Shown one piece after another: positions 34,146-47,048 of a stretch of 64,000 nucleotides of DNA (position 1 is the first letter of the stretch; every line of letters starts with the position of its first letter). The position numbers and the translations under genes are program-made. The notes beneath the pieces were generated by a model. It made no database searches. It had not been told where the DNA came from and was given only the letters and a program-made list of their open reading frames with translations. This stretch comes from Heligmosomoides polygyrus polygyrus (lineage: Eukaryota; Nematoda; Chromadorea; Rhabditida; Heligmosomidae). The stretch is from assembly GCA_947396885.1 (NCBI GenBank), contig OX377204.1, forward strand, positions 38,897,975 through 38,961,974. Reading direction: 5' to 3'.

Positions 34146-37100
34146 ATGCTTGTGCTGCTGTGTCTCGCACTGCCGTTGGCGATGGCCATGCCCTTCGACC
34201 TGGACTCGGAGTTGGCAACTCAGGTCACCTACGACGACGCCTTCAGCAGGAACAAGATGATGCCACTCGCAGCCGCCGCCTACTCCGACAACCCTCAGCA
34301 GTGTCTCTCAACCCTTGGAAGCAGCATACAGGTAAGCTGAGTGAACGAAATTCCTCTCATGTTACTGTCATTTGCTTTAGCCTACTAGAAAAAACCAACC
34401 ACTACAATTAAATTACAAGAATTGGTGAAGCTCAGGGCAGGTGGGCACGAGAATTGTGCTAATGAGGCTGCAAGCAGATGCTCTAGCAAAGCTTAAATGT
34501 GGATTGATCTTGAGTAGTGCTCTCTATTCTCTACCTTTTAAATAAAGAGCAGTCGTGCGCCCACTACGATGACATTCCGGAAATGTGGAGCCAGCATTAA
34601 CCGCAAATTAAAGGGTATGATAGAAAATCCATGCGCACAACCTCAAACCGAACAGGAGTGAGACGCAGTGGAAGGGCATTCCGAGTCAAACGACAGTAGG
34701 AATTGGTGCTACTGATCGACCTTTGCGAAAAATAAAACAGAGCAACTGGAAGGCAACTAGAGCTGCTTAATGAGTTATGAGTTCACCACTGGAAACTACC
34801 GGCTGTCTTCAGCAATGGCCTGTCCATTAGGCTTGCTTCGGTGAAATTTTGTGGGATACCATCGGTAGGGTTTGCAAATAACTTATTGACTACTTAATTA
34901 TTCCCTTCGGCAAGGAGCTAGAATTTCCTTTTGAGGCTGTCAGATAAAGTTTCCACTAGGTTGGTGTACCACTGTCAGTTTTCCACCCTTCCTCCCGTCG
35001 CTAAGCACCCGGAGGGCATCGATGCTTCCCCAAAAGCTGCAAACAACTGTATACTATAGATCATCCTTATATGCTTCTAGTGGGAGAGGGAAAGGTGGGT
35101 GCGCTTCACGTCGTCTTTTTGACAACCTCAGTAAAATTGCGGACGAGCTAATTCACGAACAAAGGACACGGTGTAGGCTACGAGAGAATCTTTACTTGAA
35201 GCCCTAGCCTGAGGGTTTCGGTTTTCTAGCTTTACAACCTCCAACTAACGTAGGTTTAAATTTCCTGCTGTTTGAAGGTATTTGTTATTGGCTGTTTAGT
35301 TCAGGAGTTGGATGTATTGACATTTCCGTGTTCAAGTGCAGATTATTTGGAGGGAACGTGTAGTTTGTGGAGTCAACTAAGCATGCTGCAAGCAGTGCAT
35401 TCAGAGTCCTTGAGATTATTGCGTTCAGTTTTCACTCTGCAGATGAAACGCTTGACGTCAGTCATCTGCGATATCTCGTTCGTCGACAAATGCACCGGCT
35501 ACAGTGCGGTGAGCCACGACGACAAGGCAATCATCCTATCCTTCAGGTACTCCTCCATGTAAAACCTTAGATTCCATTTTTGCTTACTTTTAAACTGCAT
35601 TGGGTACTTGATCAAGTCTTTATTGTCGAAGCGGCGAGCACTTTGTTTAGGAGCGTTTTTTGACTGCAGAATTTTTGACTTGGTAGATCAATAAACTTTT
35701 GCTACTCTTCCTTCTTTGTGGCACGCACACTTCCGCTGTGCGACTTTTATGAAAAATTTATGTCGTTCATAATTCTTGCTCAAAGTGATCGCCGTCTTAC
35801 TTTGTACTATACTTGAATTTCAACTACTTTCTTTGCGAGTATGACTTACAAGTGCTCCGACACGCCTAACGGCGTGTCTCGCACTTGCGCGCTTCGCGCG
35901 ACTTTGCAACATCACCGACCTAAGGGAAGCAGTCTTTGCAAAACCTAAAATTCGCTGACATTTAGGATCTGCTGTGTACTTTATTGGCATCAAGCCGTTC
36001 ACCACTTCCGTGCGTTCGCATAGACATTCTCTCCGGACCGTCCGGTAACGTCATTGGTTTGTGCAGCGCAGTACTTCTGTTCTACTTCAGGTTGCTCTTC
36101 CGCAACCATTCTCATGTTCAACAGTTTGCGTCCCCGGATATCGTTGACACGTCTTCCGAATCCGGACGCCAGGTTACCCCTCACTCGTTTCTTCTTATTG
36201 GATCTAGTTTCTGGCGGCCCGCCTTTACTGGTCTTCCCCCCACCTTCCTGGTCTCAACTGCTGGTCTGCTTCCTTGTTTCCACTATTGACCTCCTACTGG
36301 TCTCTTCTTGCTGGTTTTCACGTCCTGGTCCGTCCTCTAGGTTGTTCCTTTCCTTCCTCGTCGCTCTTCTGGTCCACCATAAAGGTCCCCTACTTACTGA
36401 CCTTTTCCACCATCCCTTAGTGGTCACAGCTGACGTCGGTGGCACGTATTTGGGATCGGGACGCTCAGAAACGCGCGCAGTTGCCGCTGTGTCAAGCAGG
36501 AGGAGGCTGCCCTTCCTCTGATACAGCACCATCCCGTGTTGACTTCTGAATCCGGACGCTTTCCATAAACATCAGGGACACCTCTTCTGATTCCCTAGGC
36601 TTGTGGCGCGGCATAGGTGACGCGTCTTCTGAAAGCAGACGCTGAAAAACTCGCGCAGCTGCCGCTGTGTCAAGCAGGAGGAGGCTGGGCTTCCTCTTAT
36701 GCAGCAACACCCCATGTTGAACGGCATATTTTGTCCGCGCGGGGTTCGTTGAGGCGTATCTCGCGAGGGTGAAACTTTACGTTTAACATGGTACAATGCT
36801 GAGCTCTGAATGCAGCCGCTCGTCGTACGACGACAGTGCCACCCTTTTTAACTCCAGACGCTCGCTGCGCGACGAAGAGGATCAGTCTTCTGGATCCAGG
36901 CACTGAAAAAGAAAAAGGCGCGCAGATGCCGCTGTGCCAAGCAGGAGGGGCTGCCCTTCCTCTGCTGCTGCAGCTTCCCATGCTGAACGGCATATGGTGT
37001 CCGCGCGGGGTTCGTTGAGGCGTATTTTACGCTTCCGCGGTTTCTAACCTGCGTGAAATCACTTACAGCGCGGGCAACTAACTCAGCTATATAGTGGTAG

Positions 37101-39167
37101 ATTATTCTTTGCCTTTCTGAATACACTCTCAAGCAAAACTTCGCGGAGAGTCTAACGTCTTCCATGAGTTATGTACACATAGTTTGATTCACCTGATGTG
37201 CATCTGTGCTTGCCTAAAACAGCAGAATAGGATTCAAATCGGCTAACTGGTGAAAAAATACCACACGAACGATTTTTTGGAAAGTCGTAGACAAGATGAA
37301 GCCTCAAGCAATGCATGCTTAAGAGTCGGCTAACTGCGAGTCGTTCTTTATAGCCATTCCCAACCGTCAACTCATTCATAACCCTTGTTCGTACACTTTA
37401 TCTCCTTCAGAGGAACCGATCGCAACATTCAGCTGATTATGGAATCAGACGAAACAATGCAGAAAACTCATGTATGTTCGAAGAATTGATTCCAAGCAGA
37501 ACAGGATTCATATTGACTGAGAGACGCAACAGTACTTCAGACAAACTGGTCCGCTGGAGGAGCGGTTTCAAAGTACTTCAGCAACGGGTTTTTGAAAATC
37601 TGGAAGAACGGCATGAAGGACGATCTCGCAACGTTGCAGAGCCAAAACGCAGGATACGAACTTTGGGTGAGGATCTAGAATAGCAAATCTTCCCTGTCTC
37701 TGTCTCCATGGCATCCGCTCTCAGATCACTGGCCATTCTCTGGGTGGAGCAATGGCCTCACTTGCGGCTTCCTACATCGCTCACAACAAGCTCTTCACAG
37801 CAAGTAAGGTAAGGTCGGCCGGTCGTAACTCTGTTCCAGTTTGGAGACGACACCGTTTCAGATCAAGCTGGTGACATTTGGCCAGCCTCGCACAGGAGAC
37901 AAAGTCTACGCTGCAGCCGTTGAAAAGGAGGTGCTTCGATTTCTTTTTACAGTTTCTGGCCTTACGCAGTTTGTCATGGCATATGTCTGTATGGATGCCC
38001 GTTCGATGTCGAACGTAGATGAAGTCTGCTGCTACAATGCTGCAAAGCAATTTTTGAAATAACAAAAGGATGAAATGGGAAGAATAACTTTTTGACAGCT
38101 TGAAGGTAACTCCCGCTTAAGCTGCAAACTCAAACTTTTCGGCAGATTTTCTTTTACAGTGAATGGTTATCATCAAATGTGGCAATAATGCAAATTTTCA
38201 ATTTCTTAGGTAGATCGTGAAATGATTTCAAAATTTTAAACATTTTTCGGCAAAACGCGATCTTATTTGTTCAAACTTCATCTGTATAAATTCCTATGTT
38301 TACTGCAATACCTACTCAAACATGTGACAACAAATGTGATAGATACAACACAGTGCACTTTGCGTCAACATATTTGTTTGATTATCCTAAATTTCCACGA
38401 AGGCCTAAATTCTCGAGAAAGGTCTAACTTTTAGTTTTGAAAATTTTTAAGTTTTGAAATTGAGAATTTTAATTTTAATATTTAAAATCATTTTAAGATC
38501 TACCTAGGCATTTTGAAGGTAAGCATTCACTGCAAAAAAAATCCGCTCAAAAGCGTGAGTATTTAAAGAGTTAAGTCCAAAAAAGTGAAAACGCGTACCT
38601 CACTGACAGCCACTGCTGCGAGAATTGCCTATAGTATATAAGGACTTTTGTTTTGTCCTTATAGGTACTTTAAAACTTAGGACTTACTAAGGAGAAGGCA
38701 TCCATAAAATAGTGGCTCCCAAAATAGCCGGAAGAACTTTGGTATGGCTTTCTATTCTCAAGAATACTATCAGACCCTTTCAACGTTTTTGCAAACTTTC
38801 TGACCATGAGTAACTTCCTCTCAGGTGCCGTATGCATTCCGCATCACGCATGCTCACGACATAGTTCCGCATCTGCCTCTCGAGAACATGGAGGGATACT
38901 ACCACCACAAAACAGAGGTATCGACGCAAATCTGATGCGCATTTCCGTTGACTTCTTGGAAAGTGTCTAAGAAGGAAAATCACCCTCTGTTAACTTCAGG
39001 CGTTCTACAACAAGGGAATGGAAGCCGGAGCTCACTACCTCGTCTGCTACGATATGGGAGAGAGCACGTTCTGTTCGGATGGTAATCTGTTGGATACTTC
39101 CGCCAAGGACCATCTCCACTACTTCGGACAGGATCTCAGTGAATATGGTGTTAAGGGCTGCAAATAG
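34146..39167 (+). CDS. Secreted class 3 (alpha/beta hydrolase) lipase, 8 exons
   Basis: Exons: 34146-34331, 35443-35546, 37411-37471, 37541-37666, 37725-37808, 37862-37930, 38825-38917, 39000-39167; all GT/AG, phases agree, 296 aa. Residues 1-14 form a signal peptide (MLVLLCLALPLAMA), so the enzyme should be secreted. The fold is marked by LSFRGT (about 95-99), the nucleophile elbow ITGHSLGGAMA (Ser164), VTFGQPRTGD (about 191-200), the acid in AHDIVPHLP (Asp222) and the His in DHLHYF (about 279-281). Class 3 lipases hydrolyse acylglycerols; nematodes have large families of these, probably for dietary or host lipid. Length is normal (about 300 aa). Several Cys could form disulfides. Intron 2 (1864 bp) carries repeats. 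The exact substrate is unknown. Confidence 0.95.
35850..35900. repeat. Two adjacent short hairpins in lipase intron 2
   Basis: AAGTGC...GACACGCC-TAAC-GGCGTGTC...GCACTT (35850-35886) is followed directly by CGCGC-TTC-GCGCG (35888-35900). These are strong small stems. Confidence 0.6.
36180..36425 (+). repeat. Pyrimidine-rich CTGGTC-containing tract in lipase intron 2
   Basis: The plus strand is very rich in C and T here, with repeated CTGGTC, CTTCC and CCTCCT motifs. No coding use is likely. Confidence 0.5.
36470..37030 (+). repeat. Three-copy imperfect tandem repeat in lipase intron 2
   Basis: GCCGCTGTGTCAAGCAGGAG recurs at about 36482, 36661 and (with CTGTGCC) 36929. Copies 2 and 3 continue alike through GAACGGCATAT and CCGCGCGGGGTTCGTTGAGG. 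Spacing is about 180 and 268 bp, so the units differ by insertions. Confidence 0.75.
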
Positions 39168-39895
39168 ATGGCTGACCAGTGGATACGTTAGTTGTAATAA
39201 ACCTTTACGTATAGGTGTGCCAGACAGTTCTGACAGCGAGTTTAAAACTATTTTCAAGACACAACCAAAACGCTTCCTTAACCGAAATCTTCCTCGTCAA
39301 CTTCAACAATCTTCCTTCATCCATACTAAGGTTTGAGGATCCCGCTGCTTTAAAACGTTCTCAAAACTTCGCGTGTTGCTAAAGGAATCAATTTGTTTCA
39401 CCGATAAGCCATGCTTCGCAGTCGGAGAAGTTGATTGTTCAAGTGGAAGGTTGGCATGGGCAAGGTTTTCCCAGCTCGAGCTCGAAACAATGTGCCTCTT
39501 AACAGCGGCTACACGTGGCGGCCGCTGTCATGCGGAAAGGTGATCTTGCACTTCCTTCCAGAAAGCCCATTCATCCGTTTTTCTTTTTTTTCATTTTCCC
39601 CGTCTATTTTTCTTTCTCTCCAACTACTGAAGCGTTTGCATAAAGCAGGATCTGTTGATAAAATTGTTTAAAAAATCTATGTACCGGCTTTAGAGGCCCA
39701 TGATGTAGCACTCCGTCATGACCCAGGCGACGCACATACCATCACTGTGACGGAAGTTCCTTGCAACCTAGATTTATCCTGCAGATTCGACCACATAGAG
39801 CATCTTGCTTACAGGAGAAAATATTGAACCCGTCTTGAAAGAAGATTCGCTTGAAAAATGTATTTGAGAAGAGATCTGCACCTGGCCGGCCGTAA
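39168..39895 (+). other. Lipase 3' flank
   Basis: AT-rich sequence; AATAAA occurs at 39197-39202 as a likely poly(A) signal shortly after the stop. Nothing else is recognised. Confidence 0.4.
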
Positions 39896-39897
39896 TA

Positions 39898-40953
39898 TTA
39901 GATTGTCCCATAAGTTCCCGCCGTTTTTTTTCAACGATTCATTGCGGATTTCGCCGGCGGCCTCTTGCAGGGCGCTATACAGCTTTCGAAAGAGAATGAT
40001 TTGCACTATCAGAACTTTTATTGCATTTCTTTTTCATGCTGAATTTTGTCAATTTTTAGGTCGTTAAAGTGGAAAGTGAAAAAATGGGCATCTGCGGCAG
40101 TTGCTTCTTTCCGCTTAGGTTTGGAATTTTTTGCGCACTTTTCCATAGTACTTGGAAGACAATGTTCTGTACTACAAAAATACGTGTTGGTCCTATTTGC
40201 ACGTTTGTCCTTTATTGATTTTTAAGTCATCAAATTGGGACGTCCGACTTTTCCGTCCGAAAATTTTCCGACAACTGCTGCTCTGAGGCGAACTCTTTTG
40301 CTTGGTGTTATATGTCGTTCGGAAGAAGATGCCTTGCTCAATAAGAATTTGTATCGCGTTTATTGCCTCACGCTGATTTCTGTCGAATTTCAACAACTGA
40401 ACAAGGAGAAGGAGTTGTCGGTGAAGATGATTTTTCTCTTTTCGGAATTCTGCTGATACTCGACAGAAATCAGCATGAGCCAATAAACGCGACAAAAGTT
40501 TTTATAGAGCAGGACATTCTCTTTCGACCGTCATATAACATCGAGCAAAAAAGTCCTACCACAGAGCAGGAGCTGTCGGTAAAAATAAATCTTCTCCTTC
40601 GGACGTCCCAATTTGATGACTAAAACTCAACGAAGGACAAATGAGCAAACAGCGCCAACAAGTACTCTTGTAGCACAGGAAATCGTCTTCCAAATGCTAC
40701 AAGAAACTGCGCAAAAATTCCAAATCTATGCGAAGGAAGCGACTGCGCAAATGGCTACTTTTTCACTTTTTCACTTTTCACTTCAACGACCTAAAAATTG
40801 ACAGAATTCAGGATGAAAAAAGAAATTCAATACAAATTCGATAAAGCAAATCACTCTCTTTGGAAAGCTTCATAGTGCTATGCAAGAGACGCCGGCGAAA
40901 TCCGCAATGAATCGTTGCAAAGAAAAACGGCGGGGACTTGTGGCACAACCTAA
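39898..40953. mobile_element. mariner-derived foldback element
   Basis: The left end TTAGATTGTCCCATAAGTTC pairs with the right end (complement TTAGGTTGTGCCACAAGTCC) and both are flanked by TA. Complementarity continues inward for several hundred bases (for example CGATTCATTGCGGATTTCGC against its complement at about 40893-40915) toward a centre near 40430. No transposase is encoded. The terminal sequence is of mariner type, similar to the ends of the 23688 element. Confidence 0.75.
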
Positions 40954-40955
40954 TA

Positions 40956-41439
40956 TATAGGTTGGCGATTGCAATCTCAGTTAGGCATGCAAGAACGCGG
41001 AATTTTTTTAATCGTTGTGACAAAGCAGGTACTCCTGAAATACAAAGTTTTGCCTGATGACTCGGAAGAGTCTGACGTGCGCAGAACTCCTTCTGTTTCA
41101 GCACCAATTGATTATGAACTTCTCACGATACCGTCTGAGAGGATGCGCTTCTACTGTGTAAAATCCAAAAAGTGCAATTGACTATGACACGGAGCTTTCT
41201 CCATTTTATTTCTTTGCCTCTGATAAACACAATTTGAAAGAGAGTCTGCAAGGAAATCGAAAACCAGCTCCTTGTTCAATTTGGAAGTGGGGTACGTTCC
41301 TCCTTAAGGTGCCAAGGAAGAGAGGAGCTGAACCCAAACTACACCGTCTGTTACGTGGCACGGGTGCGACGGACACTATGCCAGAGCAATATAGATGGCT
41401 GCCATCTCAAGAACAATTCAGCTAGGGCGCCATCCAGAG
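40956..41439. other. Intergenic stretch, nothing recognised
   Basis: Short frames only, no domain. Confidence 0.4.
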
Positions 41440-41810
41440 GCGATGCACGTTGGTCCATGTAAAATGTGCTAAGCTCATGGATGGACGGGATACGACGGAC
41501 AGGATCCTGCAAGCCAGAAGCAAGCATACCCACTTACTGTAAGCGAGAACGTGCCACGCTCAGGCAGAAAGACACGACAGGAACAACGGATTCCAACGCC
41601 TACGCGGATCCAGAAACGGATCCGCTCGTGGATAACGATCCCAGACATTCCACTTCGGGTGCGCTATCCACAAGCGCTTTCGAAACTCTCCAACTTCTCC
41701 ACCAATACTGTGCGGGGCACACTGCTCATGTAAATGTGCGATGCTCTAAACACACTCAAGAAGCACATTTCATCAGCTGCTCTGTAAAAGATCTTATTAC
41801 ATGACTGAAG
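41440..41810 (+). pseudogene. Possible Tc1/mariner-like transposase N-terminal relic
   Basis: The stretch VPRSGRKTRQ, then IQKRIRSW, then a putative HTH ending NTVRGTLL is arranged like the N-terminal DNA-binding part of Tc1-type transposases (family: RsGRpr ... iikriRrnprrS.R.lAr.lgiS..TVrriL). Two frames are needed. Resemblance is weak. Confidence 0.3.
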
Positions 41811-41890
41811 GCAAATGCTGCGCCAGACGCGGTCCAGCTGCGGTCTAGGCAGGGCTTCAGTACCGGCTTAGAGATCGCCTTCTCAAGAGG

Positions 41891-44800
41891 TCACATGTGA
41901 GTTGAGGTATGAGACAGCGTGTCTCTGCCCGCGTTTTCTCCTTTTCCACGTAACCTCCTCCATGGATGCAGTAAAACACGGAATAGAAGCGGGACGATGA
42001 AGATGGCAGCGACGGCGAAGTGAAACCCGGAGTAGACAACGAACTGAAATCGGTTCATTCACTCACTGCTGCGGCTTACCTGTCTCGGAAGCAAGACTAT
42101 GCGCACCTGCGGTTTTATGGACAGCTTCAGTGCGGAGTTCACAACAAGAGTAAGTATTGATTGCATTACCAGAGCAATGAAAGTATTTATTCCGAACACC
42201 AACCCGTACGACGCCATCTCGAGACCTTCGGCCAAATTGGATCTGAATTATGATGCCAGTAATGGAGTACCACGGGTTTGACGACGTCTGTCAAGCTACG
42301 GCCACTGCTACATAGGAGCGATGCTCCAAGAACAATGAACTGTGTTTTTAACTTCGCTTTCCATGAGCGACAGCATAAGCATTTCTGAATGTGCTACATG
42401 TTTTTTTATTATTAATGAAGTCCTAAAATTCTTGGAAGGCGTGTGCCGCAGAGATGACGACGCACTACAATACCGCTCACGGAAATTTCGTGGCAAACCG
42501 TCATTTCCATAACTCCTTCAGTGTTAAGGTTTTTAAAGCTTGGCACCATTCGATTCGTCTCTTCGAGGTGTACACAAGCATGTAAACAGCTTTACCAGAA
42601 CACCGTATTTTCGCGGCCCAAAAAGTGAGTGGAGCAAACTCTTGGAAAACAAGCTGCTCTTGCGATTAGAGCAGCTTGCTTTCCAGGACATGCGTGCTTG
42701 CGAGGTATCTCAAGCATGGCGTGCGTTGCCAGTGCTATGTCATGCCAGCAATGCTCCGGGAGTGAGCCGTGCACAATGCATATGGGATCGAACCCATCAG
42801 TCGAGTGGGCGAAAGCATGTTCACTCCGCTTCTATCTCCCCTTACTCGGAAATGTGAAGCTTTAACACTTTTGCGAACCGTTTGGAGAATTACATCAGAA
42901 ACTCAGAAATTATACACAACGAAAGATCGCCACAGTCGGTAGGAACACCAGCTCACTCTAGGGGCACTACATACAAACTTCCTCGACTATCAACCTGCGA
43001 AGGCTTCTCTTCACATGAACACTGACTACGCCTGTCACTACTCCTAGTGAGCGCTGTCATGACCCAGCTACGTGGAAAGCCTCTGATTAAGAGTATTCCG
43101 GTAGTGAAAGGAGCATGCCTGCATGGTTTGGAACAGGGTTTGGCGATCCCTAGTGTCCCAAGGAAGAAAAGCTTTCAGGTGCATCGGATCTTTTGATCTG
43201 AGACTTTCCGCGCCTTCACTATTCTATGGCAAGCTTTACTCAGCTTGTATTGCGCCACAATTACCTTCAAAGCAATAACGCTATGTCTGACCGAAGGTTT
43301 CCGCTGTCCACATGCCCTGAGCTTTCCCACCTTTATTTAAGTTTTAGATTGCACGTCTTGTTTTGCCAGCGGGGTGTGAAGGAAAACGTGGGGTTTTAAA
43401 TATGTATAAAATACATGTCCGTACAATAAAAATTTAAACCACTTTTGTTGAGACCCGAAAACTCTGATTTCTGCGTCATGAAGCTTTTTTGCGTGAATTT
43501 CGTAAACACTAACACAGGAAGGATGTGGTCCAAATTTAGATGCTAGATTAGGAAGAATCTAAGACGTCAACAGGCGGGAACACTGTACCTCTGCGCCACC
43601 GCCTCAGCTGTCGACTCATTCATACAAAGCCCCATGACTGACTCATCGCACTTGCGCCAACGCACAGCCAGCTTGTGGTCAAGCCACCCAACTTCGGCAG
43701 GTCATAGCTCGTTCAGGGATTCACTTTGCAATTTCGACACCCATATTCGTAATCAGATTTCCGAGCTCTTTCTAATGGTCCTGGTCTCAACTTTAAGTTA
43801 CATGGGAGGTCGAAATCCTTCTCTAAAAGTAGAAGTTGGATGGCACTCACTGAGTTATAGTGATCATTGTCTCGTAGATCAGCCTGTAGACGATGTACCC
43901 GGCGTACATAACAATCAGGCTGTTCGTCTGCGACAACCAAAACAGTATGAGAGCGTTCAGAAGAGAACAGCTCGCCAGGCACAGTTCTCCCCAACGGGAC
44001 CAGTTCACGCGGAGATGCTGCACGAGAAGCACGGCTGGCAGTGCTGAAAGGAACAAGCTGCGCACATTGCATTCGTAGCGGAGTAGAGTGAAGTCATTCA
44101 TCATGCGCAGCAGCTCTCCTTCAGGAAACTCTTGAAACCTTCTTACATACGAGTGGGCAAAGCGCTTCCGTGAGGCCATTGTAGATATCCGAATTTCGCA
44201 GGTCAGTGCGTGTTCCCCACAGCGTTTGGATATAGTTGCCGACCTAAATTGCGCCCTACAGTTTCCAAGGAAGCCCTCTGATCTCTAACCCGGACTTTAG
44301 TGGAGCAAACCTGAAAGTACGCGCAGCTGGCAAGCGCCCACCAGACAGACCACTTCAGCATGAACATATTTCCATATATGACTTTGACGTCCTCAACTAG
44401 GGAACTGAAGTGGAACTTCACGTACTTCTTGTACCTAATCTCATTGTCAGGCAGTTTTGTTGGATCTGAACAGAAACAACCGGAACATGGCCAGCGCAAG
44501 TCAAGTGATCGTGCACCAATGGCTGCTATTGTTATGACACCTACCTCTCAAGAGCTTCTTCTTCTCGAAGGCGTCCTTCCACGAGACGTTCGGGAGTGCG
44601 ACGGCGAAGCAAAAGGAGATGCAGAGCGCTGCGAGAGAGATGATGTTGAGGGTTTGATACGTCCCCCATTCAAGGAGGATGATCAGCTGCGCGATGGAGT
44701 AGGCAGAGAAGCTCCCGAGCAGCAGGGCGCCGCGAGTGTATGAGGTTACTCTGAACATGCCTGATGGCTCCTATTATGTGCGTCACAAGAGCTCGGTCTA

Positions 44801-47011
44801 TGCTCTCGATACGGGCTGCAATCTATTGCGGATGTCGTGGATTTAATGTGTACCACGTGGTGGTCAGTTGATGAAAAAGTCAGTGGTCTATCCTTCAAGG
44901 CAACTCGGAAATCAATTCACCGGCCCCTGACGGATGGGAGACATTGTTGGTCTGAGGACGGGGAATCCGAACCAAAAACCTCGGATTTGCGGAACTCTCA
45001 ACGTCCGTGGCCTCTCCCTTCTGCTCTTCTACGGGCACTCACTGTGCTGTATCCTTAAGGTCTCCGCACACTTTTGCCGCAACACGGCAGCCCTATCTTC
45101 AGGCATAGGGAGGAGACGAAGAGGATGCCGCCCAAGGCGGCACATGAGCAGAAAAGCTTGCCGCCGACGTAACCGCGTTGGCGACGGAGTGGGGAGAGGA
45201 AGAGTGCCGCGCCACGTCGCCCTTTCACTTCTACGAGGCTGTTTTGCCTCATACGCGGCAGTTTTTCTGCCTGCCGCGTGCCGCGCTGCCGCAAAAGTGG
45301 GTGGAGGTCTTTGCACTACATATCAGCAAGGTGCCATTCCGAACACCTGATCAAGCCTGGGCAATTCATTTTGGACGGAACTAGACAAGATGCCAAGCAA
45401 CGTCTCATATGATGGCTAATAGGGGGTCTTAGGTGACTTCGGACACATTTTAAATTGAGTTCTAAAACTGATTAGGGCAGCTTTGAAGGATATTTTGAAG
45501 ATTAACCACAGATCTCCGATCATCATGGGAGCCACTCAAATCGGCCAAGGGTTTGCTCACGCCCGATCTCCGCAAACGAAAGGTGCCTTGCTTCCACGGC
45601 CGAAATAGTCCTTTCTCCTACATATGACATCTCTGTTTACACGGTTATATGAAACCGACGCACAACACCTCTGCAGCGTCTGTGAGTGTAACTGAACCAT
45701 GTGTTCTATAGACATTCCAGTGTGATAGCCGCTTCACAAGGAGCCCTTGTGAACTGTTCTGAAGCATTCAAAACTGTGATGGAGCCTTCAATTCGGCTAA
45801 ACTTTCCTAAGAACGAAAGAAGAGAAATCACATGTACTGAGACTTGGTCCTTTTGAATAGCTATTGCGCTACCCACCTTTGCCAACGTGTGAGTCAAACA
45901 ATATATTAATAGAATACATTATTTGTAGTTATTATACGAGCTAACTAAGGTGCGTGTGCCTCTGGGGTCGGTGAATGGGTGCCAGGCTTGCATGGGAAGG
46001 GTAAAGAACAGACTTGTCCATCGCTAGGCCACCGCAAGTCATTGTGTGGGCCGAAATATGCATTCAAATTGCCTCCACGCCATCTCGAAAAAGTTGGATG
46101 CGGGAGCATACCAAAAGGGATTGACTATTGCCTGCTTTATCTCTTCATATATAAATAGTAGAACTCTTTGATTAAAATGAGAGAACTGTGTTTTTGGAAG
46201 AGTTACGTGACAATGAAGTCCAGAAAGCACCTCGTTTGGATCTTAGAGTCAATTTGAACGAGTCACCGGAATTCTGTAATTTCTTAGACCATCGTGCAAC
46301 TAGTGAGAGAAGATACTACTAATGAGGACAACTGACTCACTTCTTGAAGTTATCTCTCGAAACTTTCACGTAGATGTACGCAAAATATGCAATCTCTGTG
46401 GCAGTGGCCCATCCGTAGAAAACCTCCACCTTCTGAATCAAAGTGAAGCTTTCTGTGCATCATGACCTGCTGTGCTACGGTGTTTGGATCTAAAAGTTCT
46501 GAGTATTAGTTATTTAAATCAGGGTTCTTGTCGAGCTTGAAAATTCATTGAGGAATTGTCCCATTGTTGAACGTACAACAATATCTGCCTACCTTTCTTC
46601 TCCCCACGCATCAAATAGAAACCTCCAGGACTCTACCACGAAAGCAAAACGCACTCTGAACATACATCGCAAAACAAGTCAAGCATATATAGTAGTATCA
46701 AAGCTGGGTAACTAAGCTAAAACAGCAGAATTTTTGAGGACTAAGGAGGAATTTCAAAAGACAGTCAGCGTAGGCGGTACCGAATCTAAATCGCACTTTG
46801 AAGTGCACACTAATTGATGGTGATCCTTCCTCTCGATGCTTTCGCCGTATTTTAAAGGATACCTGAGTTTTTCTCTTTTCTTTTGAGTTTTTTTATTTTC
46901 ATTGTTGTCTGGGAAATTTTCGTTTCTTTACAAGCATGATATTTTGGCACATCCTTATGGGTGTTATGATAAATAAGTCGTATTGGTCAGAGATATGTAC
47001 CTCCTACCTGC

Positions 47012-47048
<37 letters not shown>

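Noticed and set aside
36054..36521. 155 aa frame in lipase intron 2
   Set aside because: The composition follows the pyrimidine-rich tract (Leu, Ser, Pro, Phe); lipase exons on both sides join in phase without it.
43634..44047. 137 aa plus-strand frame
   Set aside because: It is largely antisense to an SLC19 exon (43851-44043), which explains the open frame.
44934..45350. 138 aa arginine/alanine-rich protein
   Set aside because: It runs across a SINE fragment and a GC-rich palindromic MITE within an SLC19 intron.
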